In this document: positions 48,729 to 58,579 of the stretch, piece by piece | Numbering within the stretch: position 1 is the stretch's first letter | Layout: each line of letters opens with the position of its first letter | Notes under the pieces: generated by a model | Told to the model about the DNA's origin: nothing | The model's input: only the letters and a program-made list of their open reading frames with translations | Database searches by the model: none | Made by a program: the position numbers and the translations under genes | From: Streptomyces sp. HUAS 15-9 | GTDB taxonomy: Bacteria > Actinomycetota > Actinomycetes > Streptomycetales > Streptomycetaceae | Direction of reading: 5' to 3' | Length of the DNA stretch: 64,000 bases | Assembly (NCBI RefSeq): GCF_025642155.1 | Contig: NZ_CP106798.1 | Location: forward strand, 5,952,001-6,016,000

Positions 48729-49682
48729 TCAGGCTCCCTTCCAGTCGGCGCCCCAGTCCTGCTGGACGGGGGTGGTGTCCGCGTGTGCGTGGTACTCCAC
48801 CGACTCCGCCGTCAGCCGCATGAACGCCTCCTCCAGGGAGGCCTGCTGCGGGCTCAGCTCGTGCAGCACGATCCCGCCTCGCGCGGCCAGCTCACCGATC
48901 TGCTCGGCCTTGCCGCCGTCCACCTCCAGCGTGCCGCCGCCGGACTCGACGGCGGTGATGCCGCCCTCGTGCAGCGCGTCGAGCAGCCGCTCGCGCTGTG
49001 GGGTGCGGATCCGGACGTACGACCGCGAGTTCTGCCGGATGAAGTCGGCCATGGAGGTGTCGGCGAGCAGCCGCCCCTGACCGATGACCACGAGATGGTC
49101 GGCGGTCAGCGCCATCTCGCTCATCAGGTGGCTGGAGACGAACACGGTCCGGCCCTGCGCGGCCAGCGATTTCATCAGGTTGCGGATCCAGTGGATGCCC
49201 TCGGGGTCGAGCCCGTTGACCGGCTCGTCGAACATCAGGATCCGGGGATCACCGAGCAGTGCGGCCGCGATGCCGAGCCGCTGTCCCATGCCCAGCGAGA
49301 ACCCCTTGGCCTTCTTCCGCGCCACGGCCGTGAGCCCCACGGTGTCCAGCACCTCGTGCACGCGGCTCCTCGGGATGCCGTTGCTCTGCGCGAGGCACAG
49401 CAGATGGTTGAACGCGCTCCGCCCGCCGTGCACCCCCTTCGCCTCGAGCAGCGCCCCGATGTACGTCAGCGGGTCCTTCAGCTGGTCGTAGTGCTTGCCG
49501 TCGATATGGACGTCGCCCGCGGTGGGGTGGTCGAGTCCGAGGATCATCCGCATGGTGGTGGACTTCCCGGCGCCGTTGGGCCCGAGAAACCCCGTGACGA
49601 TGCCCGGCCGCACGGCGAAGGTCAGATTGTTGACCGCGACCTTCTCGCCGTACCGCTTGGTCAGCCCCGCCAGCTCGATCAT
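48729..49682 (-). CDS. ABC transporter ATP-binding protein (cassette 1)
   Basis: A 317-residue nucleotide-binding protein, MIELAGLTKRYGEKVAVNNL. Walker A GPNGAGKSTTMRMI, signature SLGMGQRLGIAAALL, Walker B ILMFDEPVNGLDPEG. About 85% similar by eye to the second cassette over the first 220 residues, indicating tandem duplication. No proline tail. It starts the run of four ABC genes, downstream of the filP terminator. Confidence 0.92.
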   Translation of the reverse strand: MIELAGLTKRYGEKVAVNNLTFAVRPGIVTGFLGPNGAGKSTTMRMILGLDHPTAGDVHIDGKHYDQLKDPLTYIGALLEAKGVHGGRSAFNHLLCLAQSNGIPRSRVHEVLDTVGLTAVARKKAKGFSLGMGQRLGIAAALLGDPRILMFDEPVNGLDPEGIHWIRNLMKSLAAQGRTVFVSSHLMSEMALTADHLVVIGQGRLLADTSMADFIRQNSRSYVRIRTPQRERLLDALHEGGITAVESGGGTLEVDGGKAEQIGELAARGGIVLHELSPQQASLEEAFMRLTAESVEYHAHADTTPVQQDWGADWKGA

Positions 49683-49700
49683 GCGGACACGCTAAGACGC

Positions 49701-49740
49701 GACGAAGCCCCCTGCCACCGGAGCGGCAGAGGGCTTCGTC
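49701..49740 (-). terminator. filP terminator
   Basis: GACGAAGCCC (49701-49710) pairs with GGGCTTCGTC (49731-49740), with an internal mismatch then CTGCC/GGCAG. It follows filP on the minus strand by 26 bases and insulates it from the ABC genes. Confidence 0.8.
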
Positions 49741-49765
49741 CCGTCGTGTCGGCGTACGCCTGGGG

Positions 49766-50701
49766 TTACCGGGACTGCTGGGCCGGAACACCCCGGGAGA
49801 TCGGCTCGTCCTCGGCCGGGGAGCCGGCGGCGGCCACCGCGGCGCCCGTGAGCGTGGCGAGCATCTCGCGGACGTTCGTCAGCTGGGCGTTGATGGAGTC
49901 GCGGCGGTTGGTCAGAGCGGCCAGCTCGCGCTCGGATTCCGAGCGGATCCGGTCGGCCTTGGCGTTGGCGTCGGCGACGATGTCCTCGGCCTGGCGCTGG
50001 GCCGTCTCGACCGTCTGGCGGGCACGGCGCTCGGCGTCGGTGCGCAGCTTCTCCGCCTCCAGACGCAGCTGCTCGGCGCGGTGCTCGATCTCGGCGAGAC
50101 GCTTCTCGGCCTTGGCCTGACGGGAGGCCAGGTCGCGCTCGGACTGCTCGCGGCGCTTGGCGAGGTTCGTCTCGAAGTCGGCCGCGGCCTGGGCGGCCTT
50201 GGCGCGGGTCTCCTCGAAGAGGGCGTCGGCCTCCTCGCGCTTCGACTGCGCGTCCTTCTGCGCGTCGGAGCGCAGCTGCGAGGCGTCGCTCTTGGCCTTC
50301 TCGACGATCCGGACGCCGTCGTCCTCGGCCTTGGCCTTGCGCTCCGCGGCGAACGACTCCGCGTCGTTGCGCACCTGCTGGGCCGCCGACTCGGCGAGCT
50401 CGCGGTGCTGCTCGGCCGCGCGCCGGGCCTCGTCGCGCAGATCCTTGGCCTCCTCCTCGGCGAGGCGGAGGATCTTCTCGACCCGCGCACCGAGTCCGGC
50501 GTACGACGGCTCTGCGTCGGTCACCTGGGCCTGGGCGTTCTGTGTCTCGAGGTGGAGCTCCTCGATGCGCTTTTCCAGAGCGGTGATGCGGGCGAGAGCG
50601 CTGTCACGGTCGGAGACGAGCTTGGAGATCCGTTCGTCCACCTGAGCGCGGTCGTACCCACGCCGCACTAGCTCGAAGCCGTAGGGGGAAGTGTCGCTCA
50701 T
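49766..50701 (-). CDS. filP: Coiled-coil cytoskeletal protein FilP
   Basis: A 311-residue, almost wholly helical protein rich in Ala, Glu, Arg. Residues 1-50 resemble the DivIVA-type N-terminus (FELVRRGYDRAQVDERI). Residues 75-260 form a long coiled coil with repeats such as KAEKRLAEIEHRAEQL. A short tail ends GVPAQQSR. In S. coelicolor FilP forms intermediate-filament-like networks behind the hyphal tip, gives stiffness to the cell and interacts with DivIVA and Scy. It sits next to scy in the same order as in other Streptomyces. A -35 TTGACC (50814-50819) with a poor -10 box is upstream on the minus strand. Call based on size, composition, N-terminus and context. Confidence 0.93.
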   Translation of the reverse strand: MSDTSPYGFELVRRGYDRAQVDERISKLVSDRDSALARITALEKRIEELHLETQNAQAQVTDAEPSYAGLGARVEKILRLAEEEAKDLRDEARRAAEQHRELAESAAQQVRNDAESFAAERKAKAEDDGVRIVEKAKSDASQLRSDAQKDAQSKREEADALFEETRAKAAQAAADFETNLAKRREQSERDLASRQAKAEKRLAEIEHRAEQLRLEAEKLRTDAERRARQTVETAQRQAEDIVADANAKADRIRSESERELAALTNRRDSINAQLTNVREMLATLTGAAVAAAGSPAEDEPISRGVPAQQSR

Positions 50702-50884
50702 GGGGTTCCTGTCGAATGAGACCGGTGAGGTGATAGGTGGAATCCTAGGGGCCGAAGCGGTGTGTCATCGAGCGGATACGTGTTTGATCTGGAGAATGAC
50801 ACCTCTTTTGAGTGGTCAACCCGCGCACCGCTTGCCAACGACTCGGACAAAGGCCCCAGAAGGCAACGGAATCGACGGGTTCGG

Positions 50885-53800
50885 CTAGTCATCCGAAGAC
50901 TTGCCACCCGAACGAGGCGTTCCGATCGATGCCCCCGCCTTGACGCCGCCGTCCTTGCCCGTGCCGGGCGCCTCGAATGACGTCAACGCCTCGAGCACGG
51001 TCTGGACACGGGAGATCTCCGCGTTGATGTCCTCGCGGCGGCGCACCAGGGTCTCCAGCTCACGCTTGCCCTCCTCGACCGTCTTCTTGGCCTCGCGGAT
51101 CGCCTCGGCCTTGAGCTCCTCGGCCTCCCGCACGAGCGCGGCCTTCTTCTGCTCGGCCTCCTTGAGCAGCGTCTCGGCCTTCTTGACCGCGGCGATCCGG
51201 ACCTTGCCCGCCTCGGAGTTGGCCTCCGAGACGATCTCCTTGGCCTTCGCCTGCGCCTTGGCGTGCTGCTCCTCGGCGGACTTGATGAGCGCGTCGCAGC
51301 GATCGCCGGTCGACTTCATGGTCTCGGACGCCTCGCGGCGGGCCCGCTCGTGCAGCTTCTCGATCTCGCTGGTGATGCGGTCGCGCAGCTCCTCCGCGCG
51401 CTCCCTTATGGCGGTGGCGTCCCGGCGGGCGCCGACGAGCAGCTCGTCCGCGTCCGTACGGGCCTTCTCCACCATGCCGTTGCCCTCGACCGTCGCCTCG
51501 GTGACGAGGCGCTCCGCCTCGCTGCGGGCGGCGCCGACCATGGTGTCCGCCTGCGACTCGGCGTCCGCGGTGGTCTGCAGCGCCTGCTGCTGCGCCTCGG
51601 TGAGTAGCTTGTCGGCCTCGGCCGTGGTCTCCGTGATGAGCGTGTCGACCTGCTCGGCCGCCTCGGAGCGCCGCTTGTTGGCGTCCTTGCGGGCCTCGTC
51701 CAGCGTCCGCTCGGCCTCCTCGCGGGCGGAGGAGACCAGCCGCTCGGCCGCCGCCTCCGCGTCCGCCCTGAGCCGCTCGGACTCGGCGCGGACCCGCTCG
51801 GCGTGCTGCTGCGCGGAGCCGACCGTCTGGGCGGCCTCGGCGCGCAGCCGCTCCGCGTCCCCGGTGGCGTCCGTGATCAGCTTCTCGGCCTTGGCGATGG
51901 CCTCCGCCCGGACCCGGTCGGCCTCCGCGATCGTCTCCGTCTGGAGCCGCTCCGCCTCGGAACGCGCCTCGGTGATGAGGGTGTCCGCCTGCGTCGCCGC
52001 GTCCGAGCGGATGCGGTTGGCGTCGTCGCGGGCGTCCGCGCGGGTGCGGGTCGCGTCCTGGTCCGCCTGGGCGATGGTGTCGGACGCTTCCGTCCGCACC
52101 CGCTGGGCGTGCGCGGCCGCGTCCGAACGCAGCCGCTCGGACTCGGCGATCGCCTCCGCCATCGTGCGCTCGGCGAGGCTCTTGGCCGCCTCCGACTCCT
52201 CGTTCGCCTCACGCCGCAGGCGGGTAGCGTCCTCGCCGGCCCGCTCCCGCTCGGCGTAGGCGTCGGCGCGGACGCGGTCCGCCTCCTCCTCGGCCTCCCG
52301 GCGCGTACGGTCCGCCGCGTGCTCGGCGGCGGAGCGCAGGCCGGTGATCTCCTCCTGCGCCTGCTCGTGCAGGCCGATGACGGAGTCCCGCACCTGCTGG
52401 GCGTGCTGCTCGGCCGCCGACACCATCTCGGTGGCGCGCCGGTCGGCCTCCTCGACCAGCCGGACGGCCTCGGCCTGCGCCTCCTCCACCCGGTTGCGTG
52501 CGGAGGCCAGCAGTTCCTCGCTCTGCTCGCGGGCCCGTTCGCGCTCCTGGTCGGCCTCCTGGCGGGCGGAGCCGAGGAGCTCCTCGGCCTCGCGGCGGCG
52601 CCGTACGGCCTCCTCCTGCGCGGCGGCCAGCGTCTCGGACGCCTCGGTGCCCAGGCGCTCGGCGGCGGCCTGCGCCTCCGCCCGTACCCGGTCGGCGGTG
52701 TCCTGGGCCTCCGACTTCAGCCGCTCGGCCTCGGCCGCGGCCTCCGAGCGCAGGCGTACGGCGACGCTCTCGCCCTCCGCCCGGGACGCGGACGCGTCGG
52801 CCGCCGCCTCGGTGCGCAGCCGCTCGGCCTCGGCCTCCGCCTGCTGCTGGAGCGTACGGATGCGCTCGGCGGCCTCGGCGCGCAGCCGCTCGGACTCCTC
52901 GGCGGCCTCCCGGCGGATGCGGGCGGCCTCGTCGCGGGCCTCGGACAGCGACTGCTCGGCGGAGGTGAGCCGGTCCTCGGCCTCGGTGTGCAGCCGGGTC
53001 AGCTCGTCGGCGGCCTCCAGACGCCGGGCCTCCACGGCGCGCTCGGTCTCCTCGCGCAGCTCGCGTGCGGCCCGCTCGGCGTCCTGCTTGAGCGCCTCGG
53101 CCTGCTCGTCGATCTCCGCGCGGTGCCGCTCGGCCTCCTTGCGGGTGCGCTCCAGGGTCTCCTCGGCCTGCCGGCGCAGCGTGGTGGCGCGCTCGATGGC
53201 CTCCGTACGGACCTTCTCGCTGTCCGTCGTGGCGCTCTGCCGCAGCTCGTCCGCGTCGGCCTTCGCCTTGGACAGCAGCTCCTCGGCGGACTTGGCCGCC
53301 TCCTCGATCTGCTGGACGGCCTCGCGCCGGGCCTCGGCACGGATGCTCTCGCCCTCGGCGACCGCGTCGGCACGCAGCTGCTCGGCCTCGCCGCGCAGCC
53401 GGCGCGCCTCCTCCTGCAGCTCGACCGTCTTGGCGCGGTACTCCTTGGTGTCGTCCTTCGCCGCGCCCTTGAGCTGCTCGGCGAGGTCGTGCGCCTCGGC
53501 CCGCAGCCGGTCCGCCTCGGTCTCCGCCTCACGGCGGATCCGCTCGGCCTCCTCGCCGGCCGCCTTGGTGGTCTTCCGGGCCTCCTCCGAGGCCCTGTTG
53601 AGGACGTCCTCCGCGGTCTTCGCGGCCTTGCCCAGCTGGGAGGCGGTCTCCTCGGCGGTGACGCTGCGGGCCTTCTCGCCGGCCTCGGCGAGGACCTTCT
53701 CCGCCTCGGCGCGGGCGTCCGCGACGATCTGCTCGGCGTCCGCCTTGGTGGACTCGGCCTCCTTCGTGGCCTCGCTGACCAGCCGGGCGACCTGCTCCTT

Positions 53801-54733
53801 CGCGGTGCGCGTGCGCTGCTCGTTGGTCGACTCCGCGTTGGCCAGCGCCTTGGCGGCGGCCTCCTTGGCCTCGTTGACCAGCTTCTCGGCCTCGGACTGC
53901 GCCTTGCGCACCGCCGCCTCGGCCTCGGCGATGCGCTGCTCGGCGGCCCGGCTCAGCTCGGTCGCCTGGCGGCGGGCGGTGTCCGACTCCGTCGCGGTGG
54001 AGCTGCGCAGCTGCTCGGCGTGGTCGGTGGCCTCCTGGGCCTGCGTGGACGCGGCGTTCAGCAGGCGCTCGGCGTCGGTCCGGGCCCGGCGCAGCAGCTG
54101 CTCGGCTTCCGCGCGCGCCGCCTCGGCGTCGCTCGTCAGCCGCTGCCGGGCCTCGTCGGTCAGCCGTTCGGCCTCGGCACGCGCGGCCGCCATGGCCTGC
54201 TCGGCCTCCGCACGGGACTCGTCGAGGAGCCGGCGGGCCTGGGACTCCGTACGGGCCCGTAGCTGCTCCGCCCAGGCCACGTTCTCGTTGACGTGCGACT
54301 CGACGGTCTGCCGGCGCTCGGCCAGCTCCTGGTCCAGCTGCTGGCGGCGGGCCACGGCCTCGGCGTGCAGCTCGGCCTGCAGCCGGGCGGCCTGCTCGGC
54401 GTGCTCCTGGAGGATGCGCTGGGTCTGCGCGCGGGCCTGGCTCAGCTCCCGCTCGGCGTCCATGCGCAGCTGGTCGGCCTGCATCTGCGCGTTCCGCAGC
54501 AGCTGCTCGGCCTGATAGCCGATGTCACCGCCGTCGAACGCGGGCCGGGACATGATGGTGCGCCGCGCCTCGTGCAGCTTGGCGCGCAGCACCTCGACCT
54601 GGTAGCCGAGGTCCTCGGCGTGCTGGATCGCCTTTTCCCGCTCGGTCTTCAGCCGCTTCATCTCGGCCTCGAACCGAGAGAGGTGGTCGACGTCAGCCGC
54701 CGGCTCTCGCTCCTGGCTCTCGTAGCCCCGCAC
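50885..54733 (-). CDS. scy: Polarisome coiled-coil scaffold Scy
   Basis: A 1282-residue coiled-coil protein. The N-terminal 50 residues (FEAEMKRLKTEREKAIQHAE) are a separate short coil, and from residue 80 a continuous Ala/Glu/Arg coil of hendecad type runs to about 1250, with recurrent AEAERLRxEA and AEELL words. The C-terminus (EDINAEISRVQTVLEALTSF) matches the end of other actinobacterial DivIVA-linked coils and of FilP. In S. coelicolor Scy assembles at the hyphal tip with DivIVA and FilP, recruits ParA and sets tip number. GTG start at 54733. Codon bias here is strong, so long antisense frames arise. Confidence 0.94.
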   Translation of the reverse strand: MRGYESQEREPAADVDHLSRFEAEMKRLKTEREKAIQHAEDLGYQVEVLRAKLHEARRTIMSRPAFDGGDIGYQAEQLLRNAQMQADQLRMDAERELSQARAQTQRILQEHAEQAARLQAELHAEAVARRQQLDQELAERRQTVESHVNENVAWAEQLRARTESQARRLLDESRAEAEQAMAAARAEAERLTDEARQRLTSDAEAARAEAEQLLRRARTDAERLLNAASTQAQEATDHAEQLRSSTATESDTARRQATELSRAAEQRIAEAEAAVRKAQSEAEKLVNEAKEAAAKALANAESTNEQRTRTAKEQVARLVSEATKEAESTKADAEQIVADARAEAEKVLAEAGEKARSVTAEETASQLGKAAKTAEDVLNRASEEARKTTKAAGEEAERIRREAETEADRLRAEAHDLAEQLKGAAKDDTKEYRAKTVELQEEARRLRGEAEQLRADAVAEGESIRAEARREAVQQIEEAAKSAEELLSKAKADADELRQSATTDSEKVRTEAIERATTLRRQAEETLERTRKEAERHRAEIDEQAEALKQDAERAARELREETERAVEARRLEAADELTRLHTEAEDRLTSAEQSLSEARDEAARIRREAAEESERLRAEAAERIRTLQQQAEAEAERLRTEAAADASASRAEGESVAVRLRSEAAAEAERLKSEAQDTADRVRAEAQAAAERLGTEASETLAAAQEEAVRRRREAEELLGSARQEADQERERAREQSEELLASARNRVEEAQAEAVRLVEEADRRATEMVSAAEQHAQQVRDSVIGLHEQAQEEITGLRSAAEHAADRTRREAEEEADRVRADAYAERERAGEDATRLRREANEESEAAKSLAERTMAEAIAESERLRSDAAAHAQRVRTEASDTIAQADQDATRTRADARDDANRIRSDAATQADTLITEARSEAERLQTETIAEADRVRAEAIAKAEKLITDATGDAERLRAEAAQTVGSAQQHAERVRAESERLRADAEAAAERLVSSAREEAERTLDEARKDANKRRSEAAEQVDTLITETTAEADKLLTEAQQQALQTTADAESQADTMVGAARSEAERLVTEATVEGNGMVEKARTDADELLVGARRDATAIRERAEELRDRITSEIEKLHERARREASETMKSTGDRCDALIKSAEEQHAKAQAKAKEIVSEANSEAGKVRIAAVKKAETLLKEAEQKKAALVREAEELKAEAIREAKKTVEEGKRELETLVRRREDINAEISRVQTVLEALTSFEAPGTGKDGGVKAGASIGTPRSGGKSSDD

Positions 54734-54944
54734 TGCGCGGTCCCATCCGTCCCCTGGTAGCAGGCCTGTCCAAACGAGCTCCGTCCATCCGCCGAACGGG
54801 GCCCCCGGGGAATGGTGTCAGATCAACGGCTGAGCTCGGGCGCTGCTGCCCGACGCTCGCCCCCCGAAACCCGGACCCCGGCATGCGGCCGCCCGCGTGG
54901 TGGCGACGACCGCCCCCAACCCTACCGGCCCCTATGTACGAGGG
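54734..54944. other. scy upstream region
   Basis: The 211-base gap includes the scy promoter. A TTGATC word on the minus strand near 54820 lacks a good -10 partner. No additional gene is evident. Confidence 0.4.
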
Positions 54945-55385
54945 TCAGTGCTCAGGTGACTCAACAGGCGCCGAAGTGACCAGTTCTGTCAGGACACCGT
55001 GGCAGTCCTTGGGATGCAGGAAGGTGATCCGCGACCCCATGGAACCGCGCCGTGGCTCCTCGTACAGAACGCGTACGCCCTTGTCACGGATGTCCGCGGC
55101 GTCGGCGTCGACATCCTCCGTACCGAAGGCGATGTGGTGGACGCCCTCGCCGTTCTTCGCCAGCCACTTCGCGACCGTGGAGTCCTCACGGGTCGGTTCG
55201 AGCAGCTGGAGGTACGAGGCCCCGCCGTCGGACGTATCGTTGATCTTGAGCATGGCCTCGCGCACGCCCTGCTCCTCATTGACCTCGGAGTGGAAAACCT
55301 CGAAGCCGTACGTGGCCCGGTAGAACTCGACGGTGGCGTCGAGGTCATGACAGGCGATCCCGATGTGGTCGATTCGCGTCAGCAT
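54945..55385 (-). CDS. mce: Methylmalonyl-CoA epimerase
   Basis: A 146-residue vicinal-oxygen-chelate (glyoxalase-fold) enzyme that interconverts (2S)- and (2R)-methylmalonyl-CoA. Metal ligands appear in [13 protein letters not shown] (His), [10 protein letters not shown] (Gln/Glu), [12 protein letters not shown] (His) and [10 protein letters not shown] (Glu). It is encoded beside the thiolase and meaB genes, a propionate and methylmalonyl-CoA group. The product feeds methylmalonyl-CoA mutase and polyketide precursor pools. Confidence 0.94.
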   Translation of the reverse strand: MLTRIDHIGIACHDLDATVEFYRATYGFEVFHSEVNEEQGVREAMLKINDTSDGGASYLQLLEPTREDSTVAKWLAKNGEGVHHIAFGTEDVDADAADIRDKGVRVLYEEPRRGSMGSRITFLHPKDCHGVLTELVTSAPVESPEH

Positions 55386-55534
55386 GGATTCAGTGGAGCG
55401 CCCCGGAGGTGGTTACGCAACGTGCGCGCGATCACACCGACGGCCCGATGACGGGGCCCAGTACCGCTCAGTACATTCGAAGTAAACCCTCGTTCACTCC
55501 TCAGCTTTGTGCAGCTGGAAGGGGATCGCACCTC

Positions 55535-56737
55535 ATGTCAGGAACGAACAGCACGACCTCCGTCATCGTCGCGGGTGCCCGCACCCCGATGGGGCGGTTG
55601 CTCGGCTCGCTCAAGTCATTCAGCGGGGCCGACCTCGGCGGCTTCGCGATCAAGGCTGCCCTCGACCGTGCGGGAATCGGCGGCGACCAGGTCCAGTACG
55701 TGATCATGGGTCAGGTGCTGCAGGCCGGGGCGGGGCAGATCCCGGCGCGCCAGGCCGCGGTCAAGGCGGGCATCCCGATGAGCGTCCCGGCGCTCACCGT
55801 CAACAAGGTGTGTCTGTCCGGCCTCGACGCGATCGCGCTGGCCGACCAGCTGATCCGCGCCGGTGAGTTCGACATCGTGGTCGCCGGCGGCCAGGAGTCC
55901 ATGACCAACGCGCCCCACCTGCTGCCGAAGTCCCGCGAGGGCTTCAAGTACGGGGCGATCGAGATGCTCGACTGCATGGCGTACGACGGTCTGACGGACT
56001 CCTTCGAGGGAATCGCCATGGGCGAGTCCACCGAGAAGCACAACACGCGCCTGGGCATCCAGCGGCCCGAGCAGGACGAGATCGCCGCCCTGTCCCACCA
56101 GCGCGCCGCCGCCGCGCAGAAGAACGGCATCTTCGAGGCCGAGATCACCCCGATCGAGATCCCGCAGCGCAAGGGCGAGCCGGTCGTCTTCAGCAAGGAC
56201 GAGGGCATCCGCGGCGACACGACCGCGGAGTCCCTGGGCAAGCTGCGCCCGGCGTTCACCCGGGACGGCACGATCACCGCCGGCACCGCCTCGCAGATCT
56301 CGGACGGTGCGGCGGCCGTGGTCGTGATGAGCAAGGCCAAGGCCCAGGAGCTCGGCCTGGAGTGGATCGCGGAGATCGGCGCCCACGGCAACGTGGCAGG
56401 GCCGGACAACTCGCTCCAGTCCCAGCCCTCCAACGCCATCCTGCACGCCCTGAAGAAGGACGGCCTGGAGGTCTCCGACCTGGACCTCATCGAGATCAAC
56501 GAGGCGTTCGCCGCGGTCGCGGTCCAGTCAATGAAGGACCTTGGCGTTTCCACCGAAAAGGTGAACGTCAATGGCGGCGCCATCGCCCTCGGCCACCCCA
56601 TCGGTATGTCCGGTGCCCGTCTCGTGCTGCACCTGGCGCTGGAGCTGAAGCGCCGCGGCGGCGGGGTCGGCGCGGCCGCGCTGTGCGGCGGCGGCGGTCA
56701 GGGTGACGCGCTGATCGTCCGGGTACCCAAGGCCTGA
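55535..56737 (+). CDS. Acetyl-CoA acetyltransferase (thiolase)
   Basis: A 400-residue biosynthetic-type thiolase condensing two acetyl-CoA to acetoacetyl-CoA. The nucleophile Cys is in [14 protein letters not shown], the His in [17 protein letters not shown], the second Cys in [13 protein letters not shown], and [10 protein letters not shown] carries the other catalytic loop. The ATG at 55535 with GGAAGGGGA upstream gives family length. Acetoacetyl-CoA made here can feed 3-hydroxybutyryl-CoA dehydrogenase and the ethylmalonyl-CoA pathway. meaB follows 50 bases later. Confidence 0.95.
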   Translation: MSGTNSTTSVIVAGARTPMGRLLGSLKSFSGADLGGFAIKAALDRAGIGGDQVQYVIMGQVLQAGAGQIPARQAAVKAGIPMSVPALTVNKVCLSGLDAIALADQLIRAGEFDIVVAGGQESMTNAPHLLPKSREGFKYGAIEMLDCMAYDGLTDSFEGIAMGESTEKHNTRLGIQRPEQDEIAALSHQRAAAAQKNGIFEAEITPIEIPQRKGEPVVFSKDEGIRGDTTAESLGKLRPAFTRDGTITAGTASQISDGAAAVVVMSKAKAQELGLEWIAEIGAHGNVAGPDNSLQSQPSNAILHALKKDGLEVSDLDLIEINEAFAAVAVQSMKDLGVSTEKVNVNGGAIALGHPIGMSGARLVLHLALELKRRGGGVGAAALCGGGGQGDALIVRVPKA

Positions 56738-56787
56738 GTCCCCGTACGACAAGCAAGCGGTACGTCTCGTAAGCGAACGGAGCTGTG

Positions 56788-57744
56788 ATGCAGGACGTCT
56801 CCTCTCTGGTGGCCCAGGCCAGGGAAGGTCGGCCGCGGGCCGTGGCCCGGCTGATCTCCCTGGTGGAGGGGGCGTCCCCGCAGCTCAGGGAGGTCATGGC
56901 GACGCTCGCGCCGCTGACCGGCAACGCCTACGTGGTGGGTCTCACCGGCTCCCCGGGCGTCGGCAAGTCGACGTCCACCTCAGCGCTGGTGACCGCGTAC
57001 CGCAAACAGGGCAAACGGGTCGGCGTCCTGGCCGTCGACCCGTCGTCCCCCTTCTCGGGCGGAGCCCTGCTCGGAGACCGCGTCCGGATGTCGGAGCACG
57101 CCTCCGACCCCGGCGTCTACATCCGCTCCATGGCCACCCGCGGCCATCTGGGCGGCCTGGCCTGGTCGGCGCCGCAGGCGATCCGCGTCCTGGACGCGGC
57201 GGGCTGCGACGTGATCCTGGTCGAGACGGTCGGCGTGGGCCAGTCGGAGGTGGAGATCGCCTCCCAGGCCGACACCTGCGTCGTCCTCCTCGCACCTGGG
57301 ATGGGCGACGGCATCCAGGCGGCCAAGGCCGGAATCCTGGAGATCGGCGATGTGTACGTGGTCAACAAGGCCGACCGCGACGGCGCAGATGCCACGGCCC
57401 GCGAACTGAACCACATGCTCGGTCTGGGCGAGTCCCGCGGCCCCGGCGACTGGCGCCCGCCGATCGTCAAGACGGTCGCCGCCCGCGCCGAGGGCATCGA
57501 CGAGGTCGTGGAGGCCTTGGAGAAGCACCGGGCGTGGATGGAGGAGCGGGGCGTCCTGACCGAACGCCGACTGGCCCGCGCCTCCCGCGAGGTCGAGACG
57601 ATCGCGGTCACGGCCCTCCGCGAGCGCATCGGCGACCTGCACGGCGACCGCCACCTGGGTGCGCTGGCGGAGCGCATCGTGGCGGGTGAGCTGGACCCGT
57701 ACCGCGCGGCGGACGAACTGGTGGAAGGCCTGACGGAACGCTGA
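56788..57744 (+). CDS. meaB: Methylmalonyl-CoA mutase-associated GTPase MeaB
   Basis: A 318-residue G3E GTPase that chaperones methylmalonyl-CoA mutase, gating adenosylcobalamin delivery and protecting the enzyme. Walker A GSPGVGKST with Lys60, then VLAVDPSSPFSGGALLGDRV, VETVGVGQSEVEIA, and the base-recognition VVNKADRDGAD are all present. A C-terminal dimerisation helix ends ADELVEGLTER. ATG 56788 is 5 bases after GGAG. The last 240 bases of the gene, plus a few bases of 3' flank, are repeated downstream in decayed form (57767-58450). Confidence 0.95.
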   Translation: MQDVSSLVAQAREGRPRAVARLISLVEGASPQLREVMATLAPLTGNAYVVGLTGSPGVGKSTSTSALVTAYRKQGKRVGVLAVDPSSPFSGGALLGDRVRMSEHASDPGVYIRSMATRGHLGGLAWSAPQAIRVLDAAGCDVILVETVGVGQSEVEIASQADTCVVLLAPGMGDGIQAAKAGILEIGDVYVVNKADRDGADATARELNHMLGLGESRGPGDWRPPIVKTVAARAEGIDEVVEALEKHRAWMEERGVLTERRLARASREVETIAVTALRERIGDLHGDRHLGALAERIVAGELDPYRAADELVEGLTER

Positions 57745-58579
57745 CGGTCGCCATCGGCGAGGGCGCGTGGAGGCCTTGGAGAAGCACCGGGCGTCGGCCG
57801 GCCTGCGCGTCCCGTGGGGTCGAGACGATCGCGGTGACGGCTTTGTGTGAGCGCATCGGTGAGCTGCGTGGCGACCGTCACCTCGGTGCGCTCGCGGAGC
57901 GCAGTGTGGAGGCCTTGGAGGAGCATCGGGCGCGGGTGGAGGGGCGGCCGGGCGTCGGCCGGTCCGCGCCTTCCGCGAGGTCGAGACGATCGCGGTGACG
58001 GCTTTGTGTGAGCGCATCGGTGAGCTGCATGGCGACCGTCACCTCGGTGCGCTCGCGGAGCGCAGTGTGGAGGCCTTGGAGGAGCATCGGGCGCGGGTGG
58101 AGGGGCGGCCGGGCGTCGGCCGGCCTGCGCGTCCCGTGGGGTCGAGACGATCGCGGTGACGGCTCTGTGTGAGCGCATCGGTGAGCTGCATGGCGACCGT
58201 CACCTCGGTGCGCTCGCGGAGCGCAGTGTGGAGGCCTTGGAGGAGCATCGGGCGCGGGTGGAGGGGCGGCCGGGCGTCGGCCGGTCCGCGCCTTCCGCGA
58301 GGTCGAGACGATCGCGGTGACGGCTTTGTGTGAGCGCATCGGTGACCTGCATGGCGACCGCCAACCCGGTGCGCCGGCGGAGTTGGATCCGTATCGCGGG
58401 GCGGGCGAACTGGTGGAAGGTCTGACGGAGCGTTGGCGGTCGCCAACCCCGAGGCGCGGCTGCTAATTTGATCCGCATGTTCCTCTCCTTGGCGTAGAGC
58501 GCACACCGCGCCGCGACGACCACCGGTTGTCGAGGCGATCAGGTGTCCCCGCTCCGTCTCCTTCCGAGGAACCGCACGC
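57745..58579 (+). other. meaB-MFS intergenic region
   Basis: This 835-base gap is filled by the meaB-derived array up to 58450. The last 130 bases are unique and carry an AT-richer piece (CTGCTAATTTGATCCGCATG near 58460) that may be the MFS promoter. Minus-strand frames starting MRSHKAVTA in each unit are shadows of the repeats. Confidence 0.6.
57767..58450 (+). repeat. Tandem array of four decayed copies of the meaB 3' end
   Basis: Each unit starts GTGGAGGCCTTGGAG, as in meaB at 57508. Units start at 57767, 57906, 58067 and 58228; the steps are 139, 161 and 161 bases. Units 2 to 4 are almost identical to each other but clearly diverged from meaB (CTTTGTGTGAGCGC against CCTCCGCGAGCGC). Units 1 and 3 share GCGTCCCGTGGGGTCGAGAC; units 2 and 4 share GCGCCTTCCGCGAGGTCGAG, so a two-unit block was duplicated. 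The last unit runs on to a degraded copy of the true gene end and the same 3' flank CGGTCGCCA. The period is not a multiple of 3, so there is no continuous frame. Confidence 0.92.

Noticed and set aside
51803..54262. 819-codon plus-strand frame antisense to scy
   Set aside because: It is Leu/Gly/Arg low-complexity and arises from the strong codon bias and Ala/Glu repeat composition of scy on the other strand.
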